From NCBI GenBank assembly GCA_003445715.1, contig DMCS01000080.1:1-13907 (forward strand): DNA of 13,907 bases. Direction: 5' to 3'. Of the stretch, positions 7,563 to 13,748 are shown piece by piece; the first letter of the stretch is position 1; each line of letters starts with the position of its first letter. Origin of the DNA: Candidatus Mesolinea sp. (GTDB lineage: Bacteria; Chloroflexota; Anaerolineae; Anaerolineales; Anaerolineaceae). A program made the position numbers and the translations under genes. The notes under the pieces are model-generated. The model was not told where the DNA came from. It searched no databases and saw nothing but the letters and a program-made list of their open reading frames with translations.

Positions 7563-8147
7563 ATGCCGAATCTTTATAGCCAACGACTAAGACTACGCGC
7601 TGCCGAACGCAGTGATATCCCGCTTTTCGTCAAGTGGATTAGCGATCCAGAGGTAACCGCAAATCTGATGCTGCGCCTGCCTATGGCACAAGCAGAAGAG
7701 GAAATGTGGTACGAAAACATGCTTAAACGCCCCGAGGCTGAGCACGTCTATGTCATCGATGTCAAGCTGCCACCGCTGGAACCTGACGGTGAACCCAGAT
7801 GGCTGCCAATTGGTAATACTTCTTTTATCTCAATTATGGAGATAGATCGCTGCGCGGAAATCGGCATCATGATTGGAGAGAAGTCGTATTGGAATAAAGG
7901 CTACGGCACAGAAGCGATGCAGACGATGCTGCGCCATGGCTTCGAAACGCTTAATTTGCATCGCATCTGGCTGCAAGTTTATCCCACCAATCCGCGCGCC
8001 ATCCGCGCTTACGAAAAAGCGGGTTTCAAACACGAAGGCATTTTTAGAGAAGGACATTATTCTGGCGGACGCTACCATGACGTTTACCTGATGAGCATCC
8101 TCCGCCAGGAATGGGACCAAATATCATCAACAACGAAAGGCGATTAG
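7563..8147 (+). CDS. GNAT-family N-acetyltransferase, RimJ/RimL-like
   Basis: The 194-residue protein has the Acetyltransf_3 (RimJ/RimL) layout. The opening LRLRAAERSDI and the WISDPEV stretch precede the acetyl-CoA motif WNKGYGT at 110-116. Then follow NLHRIWLQV at about 131-139 and the family ending NPRAIRAYEKAGFKHEG at 143-159. Relatives acetylate protein N-termini, aminoglycosides or small amines; no substrate can be assigned here. The ATG follows AAGGGA with 5 nt spacing, and that site overlaps the aspS stop codon region, suggesting coupling. Its place between aspS and prs looks like operon packing rather than a clear pathway link. Confidence 0.87.
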   Translation: MPNLYSQRLRLRAAERSDIPLFVKWISDPEVTANLMLRLPMAQAEEEMWYENMLKRPEAEHVYVIDVKLPPLEPDGEPRWLPIGNTSFISIMEIDRCAEIGIMIGEKSYWNKGYGTEAMQTMLRHGFETLNLHRIWLQVYPTNPRAIRAYEKAGFKHEGIFREGHYSGGRYHDVYLMSILRQEWDQISSTTKGD

Positions 8148-8148
8148 T

Positions 8149-9138
8149 ATGACTTCTCCTCACATGCGGCACGACCTCCTCTATGGCAATATTCGGTTGT
8201 TTGCAGGCACTGCCTCCCCAGAGCTCTCTCAGGAGGTATCTGATTACCTCGGTATTCCACTCTGCGGCAGAGATGTAATCGAATTCACCAACGAAAATTT
8301 GTTCGTTAGGTTGCACGCCTCTGTTCGCGGGCAAGACTGCTACATCATCCAAACTACATCCATACCGGTGCATCGCAACCTCATGGAGCTATTAATTATG
8401 ACCCAAACCCTGCGCCTGGACTCTGCCGGCCGCATTACCGTCGTTGTGCCTTATATGTGCTATGGTCGCTCCGACCGCAAAGACCAGCCGCGCGTACCCA
8501 TCACCGCCCGCCTTGTCGCCGATATGATCCAAATAGCTGGTGCTGACCGTTACATTACGATGGACCTACACGCCGGGCAGATCCAAGGATTTTTCTCCAT
8601 CCCTGGTGATGTGCTTTCTGGTTATCATGTCATTAAACCCTACCTTTTGGACATGCTACCGGCAATGAACAATCCTGTAATGCTCACCGCAGACTTAGGC
8701 TTTGCAAAACGCGGGCGCCGTTACGCTGAGGCACTCAATATTCCTTTAGCATTCATTGAAAAGCGGCGCCATGGCAACCGCGATAAGTCCGAAGCCCTAA
8801 CAATTATCGGTGATGTCTTTCATCGCGATGTCATCTTAATAGACGACGAGGTCGATACGGGCGGCTCAATGGCTGAAGCAGCCACATTAGCCAAGGAAAG
8901 CGGTGCAGAAAACATCTACATGGTGTTTGTGCATCCAATCCTTTCTACGAATGCCGTTGAGCGCTTGACTGCGCTGCCTGTAAAACAATTTATCACCACG
9001 AATACCATCCCCATCCCGCCAGAAAAACAAGCGCTGTTTGGCGGCCGGCTAACTGTTCTGACCATTGGACCCTTGCTTGGTGAAGTGATTAGACGCGCTA
9101 ACGAGGGTAGAAGCGTTGGAGCCTTGTTTAACGAGTGA
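8149..9138 (+). CDS. prs: Ribose-phosphate pyrophosphokinase (PRPP synthetase), variant subgroup
   Basis: Prs makes PRPP from ribose 5-phosphate and ATP for nucleotide, His and Trp synthesis. The 329 residues show both type I phosphoribosyltransferase-fold halves: YGRSDRKDQPRVPITARL at 105-122, MDLHAGQIQGFF at 138-149 with catalytic-region H141, the flexible-loop EKRR at 204-207, and the PRPP/ribose-5-P loop IDDEVDTGGS at 231-240. Two places differ from the textbook enzyme. The adenine-site FSxGE stretch is FTNEN at 46-50, and the ribose loop is DDEVDTGGS instead of DDMIDTAGT. These suggest a divergent subgroup, possibly with altered allostery. One nucleotide separates it from the GNAT stop, with GAAAGG 8 nt upstream. 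RpiB, which supplies ribose 5-phosphate, is encoded downstream. Confidence 0.9.
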   Translation: MTSPHMRHDLLYGNIRLFAGTASPELSQEVSDYLGIPLCGRDVIEFTNENLFVRLHASVRGQDCYIIQTTSIPVHRNLMELLIMTQTLRLDSAGRITVVVPYMCYGRSDRKDQPRVPITARLVADMIQIAGADRYITMDLHAGQIQGFFSIPGDVLSGYHVIKPYLLDMLPAMNNPVMLTADLGFAKRGRRYAEALNIPLAFIEKRRHGNRDKSEALTIIGDVFHRDVILIDDEVDTGGSMAEAATLAKESGAENIYMVFVHPILSTNAVERLTALPVKQFITTNTIPIPPEKQALFGGRLTVLTIGPLLGEVIRRANEGRSVGALFNE

Positions 9139-9156
9139 AGCCGAAAGGAAACGACA

Positions 9157-9990
9157 ATGCCTGAACTCCCCGAAGTGGAAACTATCCGCCAGGGGTTAAT
9201 TTCAGGTGATAGTGAAATTCCCTCGTTATTGCAACAACGCATCGCCTCAGTAGACCTTTTTTGGCCCAGAACGGTTGTCAGCCCTGATCCACAGCGGTTT
9301 GTCAGAGAACTGAGTGACCGGGAAATTTTAGACCTAAGCCGACGCGGCAAATTCCTACTCATCGACCTCGATCGATCCTCTTTGATTTTTCACCTGCGCA
9401 TGAGCGGGGATCTGAGCATGCAGCCAGCAGCCGCACCAGTCCAACCGCATGACCGGCTTCAGATCAACTTCATTTCCGGCTGGAACTTAGTCTTTAACGA
9501 CACGCGCAAATTTGGCCGTGCTTGGCTGACTGATAACCCCGAGAAACTGCTGGTGAACTTGGGCCCTGAGCCGCTCGACACAGGGCTTACCCCTGATAAG
9601 TTTTATGCTATGCTGCATAGCCGCTCCCGCCAGATCAAGCCGCTGCTCATGGATCAGCGCTTTTTAGCCGGCTTGGGAAACATTTACACCGATGAGGCTC
9701 TCTTTTCTGGCGGCATTCACCCTTTGCGGCGCAGTGATACCCTCACCCAACCCGAAGCTGAGCGGTTATTAGTAGCGATTCGTGAAGTGCTCCAACAAGG
9801 CATCCTTGCAAAGGGTGCCAGCATCGATTGGGTTTACCGTGGCGGGGATTTTCAGAATCATTTCCAGGTGTATAAGCGCACCGGCAGCCCTTGCCCGCGC
9901 TGCGGAACACCCATTCAACGCATCATGGTCGGGCAGCGCAGCACACACTTCTGCCCTGTTTGCCAACCTCAAGGAGGCTCCCATGTATGA
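9157..9990 (+). CDS. mutM: Formamidopyrimidine-DNA glycosylase (Fpg/MutM)
   Basis: MutM removes 8-oxoguanine and formamidopyrimidines from DNA and cleaves the resulting abasic site. All landmarks are present in 277 residues: MPELPEVET with catalytic Pro2 (after Met removal) and Glu3, Lys65 in RRGKF, NDTRKFG at about 114-120, and the H2TH region with DQRFLAGLGNIYTDEALF at 166-183. The C-terminal zinc finger carries C246-x2-C249 and C266-x2-C269 with the phosphate-binding QRST at 260-263. This indicates an active Fpg rather than a plant-type zincless form. AAAGGA lies 7 nt before the ATG. The gene sits 18 nt after prs, and its stop overlaps the following methyltransferase start by 8 nt. Confidence 0.95.
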   Translation: MPELPEVETIRQGLISGDSEIPSLLQQRIASVDLFWPRTVVSPDPQRFVRELSDREILDLSRRGKFLLIDLDRSSLIFHLRMSGDLSMQPAAAPVQPHDRLQINFISGWNLVFNDTRKFGRAWLTDNPEKLLVNLGPEPLDTGLTPDKFYAMLHSRSRQIKPLLMDQRFLAGLGNIYTDEALFSGGIHPLRRSDTLTQPEAERLLVAIREVLQQGILAKGASIDWVYRGGDFQNHFQVYKRTGSPCPRCGTPIQRIMVGQRSTHFCPVCQPQGGSHV

Positions 9991-10282
9991 AAAATTTGCC
10001 TCGGTCTATGACTATTTTGTCAACTGGAGCGAGCGTTTAAGCTACGAAATTCCCTTCATTCTCGAGCAGCTCAGCCAGCTGGGTGAAGATCCATACCAGA
10101 TCAAGGTGTTGGATGCTGCCTGTGGAACCGGTCAACATGCGATTGCTTTAGCCCAAGCCGGTTATCAGGTTGCTGGGGCAGATTTATTCCCCCAGATGGT
10201 CCAATTAGCGGATCTTAATGCCAGCGCAGCGGATCAAAAGATACGCTTCAAAGCTGCCGGCTTTGGCAGCATTGCTGGCTGA
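9983..10282 (+). pseudogene. Truncated class I SAM-dependent methyltransferase
   Basis: ATG 9983 has a strong AAGGAGG at 9971-9977 and overlaps the mutM stop by 8 nt, so this was the fifth gene of the operon. The 99-residue product contains the N-terminal helix (YEKFASVYDYFVNWSERL) and SAM-binding motif I VLDAACGTGQHAIALA, followed by an acidic strand end GADLF. After IRFKAAGFG the reading frame soon stops at 10280-10282. Members of this family usually have about 240-260 residues, so roughly the C-terminal 60 per cent is missing. It is not found downstream. The truncation coincides with the start of the IS30 remnant read in the opposite direction. The catalytic and substrate-binding parts are gone, so activity is unlikely. 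The substrate is unknown. Confidence 0.85.
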
Positions 10283-10453
10283 AAAGGCACGATAGCCGCT
10301 TTTGCCTTTGTTGCGCCTAATCTCGCATGAGATGGTGCTCGGAGAACGATTTAATTCTTTTGCCAATTGCCGAATGGATTTGTATTGAGCTAATCCGCGG
10401 CTGATACTTTCTCGTTCTTGATCCGTTAATCGTGTGTATCTTCTCTTTTGCAT
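10205..10453 (-). pseudogene. 5' fragment of IS30-family transposase, fused antisense into the methyltransferase remnant
   Basis: The 82-codon reading frame starts MQKRRYTRLTDQERE and continues with the IS30 helix-turn-helix IRQLAKELNRSPSTISCEIRRN at about 27-48, then GYRAFSA. From roughly residue 58-65 onwards the sequence is the reverse strand of the truncated methyltransferase, so the last ~18 residues are not transposase. Full IS30 transposases have about 320-380 residues with a DDE domain, which is lacking here. A GAGGAG at 10468-10473 lies 14 nt before the ATG, rather far for a ribosome binding site. It cannot transpose by itself, although an HTH-only product could still bind the IS30 end. 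Confidence 0.75.
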
Positions 10454-10500
10454 ACGAATGATTTTATCTCCTCATCCGTTGCACTAAATTCTTGAGACTA
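10255..10500 (-). mobile_element. IS30-family insertion sequence remnant (left end plus transposase 5' part)
   Basis: The fragment contains the IS30 transposase N-terminus and about 45 nt upstream of it. Read on the minus strand, a segment ending in TTTAGTGCAACGG (about 10478-10490) resembles the inner part of IS30-family terminal repeats, so the left end probably lies near 10490-10505. The catalytic DDE domain and the right end are absent. The inner boundary, within about 10255-10283, abuts the methyltransferase coding sequence. This is best explained by insertion followed by a deletion that removed most of the element and the 3' half of the methyltransferase gene. No matching right-end repeat is visible in the window. 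Confidence 0.6.
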
Positions 10501-10517
10501 GGAGTTATTCATTTCTT

Positions 10518-10532
10518 AATGTTCTGGACATT
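10518..10532. repeat. Short palindrome AATGT-5-ACATT
   Basis: AATGT at 10518-10522 and ACATT at 10528-10532 form an inverted repeat with a 5-nt centre, between the IS30 remnant and the rpiB promoter. It could be an operator about 40 nt upstream of the -10 box, or part of an IS end. Neither can be decided from the sequence. Confidence 0.3.
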
Positions 10533-10571
10533 TTCAACACCACCCAATATTATCTTTCCTGTGGAGTTAGT

Positions 10572-10577
10572 TATAAT
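10572..10577 (+). promoter_or_regulatory. -10 box (TATAAT) for the rpiB-AIM24 operon
   Basis: TATAAT lies 44 nt before ATG 10622. AGAGG at 10611-10615, 6 nt from the ATG, is the ribosome binding site. No -35 is recognisable. The promoter lies about 70 nt beyond the presumed IS30 end and so seems to have survived the rearrangement. Confidence 0.55.
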
Positions 10578-10621
10578 AGAAGAAAACAACTCACATTTTA
10601 TGTGTTTAAAAGAGGTAAACC

Positions 10622-11191
10622 ATGAAAATCGCTATAGGTTGTGACCATACCGGGACTGCGCTGAAAGAGGCGCTGAAAACTTACCTTGATAGCCGCATGA
10701 TTCCATACGAAGACTTCGGCACATTCACCGAAGAAAGCTCCGATTACCCGCGTACTGCCGAGAAAGTATGTAAAGCCATTCTTTCCGGCGGTTTTGACCG
10801 CGGCATCCTCATCTGTGGAACAGGCGTGGGTATGTCCATCGCTGCCAATAAATTTAACGGGATCCGCGCTGTAGTTTGCAGTGAGCCATATTCGGCTATC
10901 CTGGCACGCCGGCATAATAATGCCAACGTCTTGTGCTTAGGCGCGCGCGTGGTCGCAGGAGGTTTAGCCACGCTGATTTGCGAAGGTTGGTTGAACGCAG
11001 CTTTCGAAGGCGGCAGGCACCAACGCCGTATCGACATCATCACACGCATAGAGCAGCGCAATAGCCCTCCGGGCTTCTCCCAGGCGGATGAAGTTAACGC
11101 CAATGAGGAACCCTCCAGTGCCTCCGATTCTACCGATGAGCCAAAGCCTAATCAGGATACACAGCCGCTTTCTCCTTCTGGGGGTGCATAA
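10622..11191 (+). CDS. rpiB: Ribose 5-phosphate isomerase B (RpiB/LacAB family) with extra C-terminal tail
   Basis: RpiB interconverts ribulose 5-phosphate and ribose 5-phosphate in the pentose phosphate pathway. The first ~147 residues are a complete RpiB: GCDHTG with D8 and H9, SDYP at 40-43, the active-site ICGTGVGMSIAANK at 64-77 with base C65 and T67, and H98-N-N-A-N-V followed by LGARV. The pattern fits RpiB rather than the LacA/LacB subunits, although allose 6-phosphate or similar sugars cannot be excluded. Residues ~148-189 form a tail rich in Ser, Pro, Glu, Asp and Gln that ordinary RpiB (about 145-155 residues) lacks; it looks disordered. The AIM24-family gene follows after 49 nt, probably in the same transcript. 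Confidence 0.92.
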   Translation: MKIAIGCDHTGTALKEALKTYLDSRMIPYEDFGTFTEESSDYPRTAEKVCKAILSGGFDRGILICGTGVGMSIAANKFNGIRAVVCSEPYSAILARRHNNANVLCLGARVVAGGLATLICEGWLNAAFEGGRHQRRIDIITRIEQRNSPPGFSQADEVNANEEPSSASDSTDEPKPNQDTQPLSPSGGA

Positions 11192-11240
11192 TTCAGCCGT
11201 CCAACACAAATCAACTGTATAAGGCGCCATAGGAGGCATA

Positions 11241-11918
11241 TTGAAATATCAAATTTACGGGGAAAAGCTCCCCATTGTAACCCTGCAATTTGAAGCCGGT
11301 GAGAGTATCTATACCCAATCCGGTGGTATGACCTGGATGACCGATAACTTCAGCATGGAGACAAACATGAGAGGCGGATTGATGAAAGGTTTAGGTCGTA
11401 TGCTTAGCGGCGAATCCCTTTTCATGGCAACCTATACGGCAAAAGCTTCAGGTGCAGAATTAACTATTGCTTCTTCCTTTCCGGGGGAGATTCTGCCTAT
11501 TGAGCTCAATGGCAGTCAGCAATGGATTGCGCAAAAATCAGCCTTCCTTTGCGCCACGCCAAGCGTGAACCTCTCCACATTTGTAACCAAAGCCAGAGCA
11601 GGCATCTTCGGCGGTGAAGGCTTTATTCTGCAGAAGTTAAGCGGAACAGGCGTTGTGTTCCTGGAGATTGATGGAACAGCAGTCGAAAAGAACTTACGCC
11701 CAGGCGAGCGCCTTAAGGTAGATACGGGCAACGTGGCTGCTTTTGAAAGCAGCGTGAAATACGACGTAGAAACCGTGAAGGGTTTTGCCAATGTACTATT
11801 CGGAGGGGAGGGGCTTTTCCTGAGCGTCTTGGAGGGTCCCGGAAAAGTCTATTTGCAATCGATGAATATTTCCAGTTTCGCCTCGCGCTTAATTCCTTAT
11901 TTTCCTCATCGAGATTAA
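11241..11918 (+). CDS. AIM24/TIGR00266-family protein (TTG start)
   Basis: The 225-residue protein is a predicted all-beta, double-stranded beta-helix-like protein of the AIM24 family. The start YQIYGEKLPIVTLQFEAGESIYTQSGGMTWM, the GGLMKGLGRMLSGES stretch at about 45-59, the FPGEI element at about 80-84 and the C-terminal GGEGLFL repeat-like segments are family features. Yeast Aim24 is mitochondrial; the bacterial function is unknown. No signal peptide or membrane helix is seen. The start is TTG 11241: AGGAGG at 11231-11236 lies 4 nt upstream, the N-terminus matches the family, and the next in-frame ATG (residue 30) would cut conserved sequence. The gene is followed by a strong terminator. 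Confidence 0.85.
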   Translation: MKYQIYGEKLPIVTLQFEAGESIYTQSGGMTWMTDNFSMETNMRGGLMKGLGRMLSGESLFMATYTAKASGAELTIASSFPGEILPIELNGSQQWIAQKSAFLCATPSVNLSTFVTKARAGIFGGEGFILQKLSGTGVVFLEIDGTAVEKNLRPGERLKVDTGNVAAFESSVKYDVETVKGFANVLFGGEGLFLSVLEGPGKVYLQSMNISSFASRLIPYFPHRD

Positions 11919-11937
11919 TAACGGCTCATCATTCATC

Positions 11938-11974
11938 AAAAAGGCTGTTTTACCGCTGGACAAACAGCCTTTTT
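11938..11974. terminator. Bidirectional intrinsic terminator
   Basis: A perfect 13-nt inverted repeat, AAAAAGGCTGTTT (11938-11950) and AAACAGCCTTTTT (11962-11974), encloses an 11-nt loop. A-run and T-run flank the stem, so it works on both strands. It lies 20 nt after the AIM24-family stop and 44 nt after the elp3 stop, exactly between the two convergent genes. Confidence 0.92.
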
Positions 11975-12017
11975 CATCTATTTAGAAACTCAATATCCGA
12001 AATTAGGTATTACACAT

Positions 12018-13634
12018 TTATATTGATTTAACCATATAAAGCTCCCCCATTTCAAACCCGCGCATGGCGTAATATTCGCGCGTCCCAACCGCAGCAATTA
12101 CTGCCAAGTGCTTGTAACCCTGGCCTCTGGCGATTTCTTCTGCTTTCTGGATCAGATTCTTCCCTAAGCCTGCATGTTGAGCCGCCCCCGGCTGCTCCGC
12201 GCCCACCTCCAGAGACTGACCATAGACATGTACCTCGCGGATAATCGCTGCGTCTTCCAAATCTGGTAAAGCAAGCAGGTTATTTTCATTAGGCAGGGAA
12301 AGGCGTAAGAAGCCAGCCAAGCGATCGTCATCCGTATCGAAAGAAAGAAAGTGCTCCTCGCTGACGCTGGTCCGATAGACTAAGTCATGCAGCTCCAGCG
12401 CGGCTTTCTGCATACGGCTGGCACGAATTTCCCGGCAGCGGATGCACAGGCATTGCGTTCCGCGCAACGCCATCTCGCGGGCGACGTCCTGCCGCAGGCT
12501 GGTGTTCCGGTTGCCTGCCACCACATTGGTCGAAGGGATATCGCGGATGATGCGGTTAATGCGGCAGTAGCGCGGTACTTCCGTTTTAATATCTGCTAAC
12601 AAGTCAATGAGCTGCTCTTCAGTATAAGGTTGATATTCTCCCCTTTGCCAATAATCATATAGTTCGGCATTTTGTAAGAGCTGGCAGGGGTAAATCTTGA
12701 GCTCATCCGGTTGGATGCTGCCGGGAAGCCAGAGTTTAGTAAAATCAGCGCGGTCGCTCTCGAGAGTTGCGCCAAGCAGGTTGGGCATCCAATGAGCAAC
12801 CACCTTGAAGCCTGCTGCGCGTAAGAAGGCGACCGCCTGCCTGGCTTGCTCGCTCGTGTGACCGCGTTTGTTTCGTTTTAAGATGTCATCATCCAGGCTT
12901 TGGATCCCGATTTGGAATTTGGTTACGCCTAATTTACGGTTGAAAATCAGCTCTTGCCGGCTGATCAGGTCCGGTCGCGTTTCCACCACCAAGCCGACAT
13001 TCCGGTGCCGACCGCTTTCATTTCGCTTCTGTATTTCTTCAAAGCTCACATCACCTTGGTCATCTAACCGATTTTCTTCGTTCAGCGCTTCAAAACAACG
13101 GCGGATAAACCATTCACGATAGCTGCGCGGGTAGGCAGTCCAACTGCCCCCTAAAATCAGCAGTTCAATCTTATCGGTAGGGTGCCCAACTTCATGCAGC
13201 GCCTTGAGGCGCGATGCCACTTGGCGATAGGGGTCAAAATCGTTTTCCACCCCGCGCCGCGCGCCGGGTTCATCGGAGAGATAAGACTGCGGCATATTGT
13301 TTTCCGTAGGGCAGAAGATGCACTCCCCTGGACAAGAGTAGGGTTTGGTCAGCACAGTAATGGTGGTAACACCCGAAAGCGTGCGAATCGGCTTCATGCG
13401 GATTGCAGCTAAAATTTGTGGATCTTCCTCCCACTCTCCACTCTCGACCAGCCGGCGGTAAGCTGCCACCAAAGTGTGTTTGGCTAGAAAGCCAGCGCCA
13501 TCGGGCAAAGGGTGCAGCCGCAAGGCTTTGCGCAGCTCTACACCGCGCCGCAATTCTTCAAGTACCGCTTGAGCTAAGGCAAGTTCTTCAGGCGTATAGG
13601 TGCGTTTCTCTTTCCACGTTTGAGCATTGACCAT
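12018..13634 (-). CDS. elp3: Elp3-family radical SAM/GNAT tRNA U34 modification enzyme
   Basis: Elp3 combines a radical SAM domain with an acetyl-CoA-binding GNAT domain and forms 5-carboxymethyluridine-type modification at tRNA wobble U34. The 538-residue protein has an N-terminal tRNA-binding helical region (1-~80), the iron-sulfur cysteines C101, C105 and C108, GGSW at 163-166, and ETRPD at 218-222. A cysteine cluster QCLCIRC at 394-400 (C395, C397, C400) with C317 probably binds zinc. The GNAT domain at ~415-538 ends with the acetyl-CoA loop QHAGLGK at 486-492 and tyrosines Y521-Y522. The cluster spacing is Cx3Cx2C rather than the Cx4Cx2C that I recall for the Dehalococcoides enzyme. No other Elongator subunit is present. 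The start is ATG 13634; there is no ribosome binding site, and the -10 box lies only 6 nt upstream. Confidence 0.93.
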   Translation of the reverse strand: MVNAQTWKEKRTYTPEELALAQAVLEELRRGVELRKALRLHPLPDGAGFLAKHTLVAAYRRLVESGEWEEDPQILAAIRMKPIRTLSGVTTITVLTKPYSCPGECIFCPTENNMPQSYLSDEPGARRGVENDFDPYRQVASRLKALHEVGHPTDKIELLILGGSWTAYPRSYREWFIRRCFEALNEENRLDDQGDVSFEEIQKRNESGRHRNVGLVVETRPDLISRQELIFNRKLGVTKFQIGIQSLDDDILKRNKRGHTSEQARQAVAFLRAAGFKVVAHWMPNLLGATLESDRADFTKLWLPGSIQPDELKIYPCQLLQNAELYDYWQRGEYQPYTEEQLIDLLADIKTEVPRYCRINRIIRDIPSTNVVAGNRNTSLRQDVAREMALRGTQCLCIRCREIRASRMQKAALELHDLVYRTSVSEEHFLSFDTDDDRLAGFLRLSLPNENNLLALPDLEDAAIIREVHVYGQSLEVGAEQPGAAQHAGLGKNLIQKAEEIARGQGYKHLAVIAAVGTREYYAMRGFEMGELYMVKSI

Positions 13635-13640
13635 AAATGT

Positions 13641-13646
13641 ATTGTA
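13641..13646 (-). promoter_or_regulatory. -10 box (TACAAT, minus strand) directly before the elp3 ATG
   Basis: GG-TACAAT on the minus strand is separated from ATG 13634 by only 6 nt, so transcription would start at or next to the A of the ATG. This predicts a leaderless mRNA, in line with the absence of a Shine-Dalgarno sequence. The box differs from consensus at one base, and no -35 is clear. Confidence 0.5.
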
Positions 13647-13700
13647 CCTGTTTCTTTATGGCAAACACCCGCTTGCCGAAGCTGTAAGAGCAAAGTGATA

Positions 13701-13733
13701 ATGTCCTAAAGTAGCAAAATATAGATGTCCTAA
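13701..13733 (+). repeat. Two ATGTCCTAA direct repeats at the end of an insertion sequence
   Basis: ATGTCCTAA occurs at 13701-13709 and again at 13725-13733, a 24-nt period, just upstream of the transposase remnant. Repeats of this sort near IS ends are typical transposase-binding sites. The outer tip of the element probably lies near 13690-13701, but its right end is outside the window. Confidence 0.5.
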
Positions 13734-13748
13734 TTATTATTAGGAGCT

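Larger units (their letters stand above)
10283..10621. other. Non-coding stretch between methyltransferase remnant and rpiB
   Basis: About 340 nt without an intact gene. It holds the IS30 transposase 5' part on the minus strand to 10453, the presumed IS30 end to about 10500, a palindrome at 10518-10532, the rpiB -10 box at 10572-10577 and the rpiB ribosome binding site. No terminator for the aspS operon is seen here. Confidence 0.7.
13635..13748. other. Intergenic region between elp3 and the IS remnant
   Basis: It holds the elp3 -10 box on the minus strand, a GC-richer stretch at about 13660-13690, and the AT-rich end of the insertion sequence with its two direct repeats. No RNA gene or further ORF is seen. 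Confidence 0.5.

Noticed and set aside
8916..9362. 148-codon minus-strand ORF across the prs-mutM junction
   Set aside because: It lies antisense to two certain genes with complete catalytic motifs, and its translation shows no recognisable motif.
9782..9982. Upstream extension of the methyltransferase frame inside mutM (67 codons)
   Set aside because: It overlaps intact mutM coding sequence in another frame. The real start is ATG 9983 with AAGGAGG 5 nt upstream.
10498..10514. Similarity of TAGGAGTTATTCATT to TAGGAGCTATGCAAT at 13741-13755
   Set aside because: It is short, partly explained by a Shine-Dalgarno-like core, and the neighbouring ATGTCC elements are not in the same order, so common IS origin is not supported.
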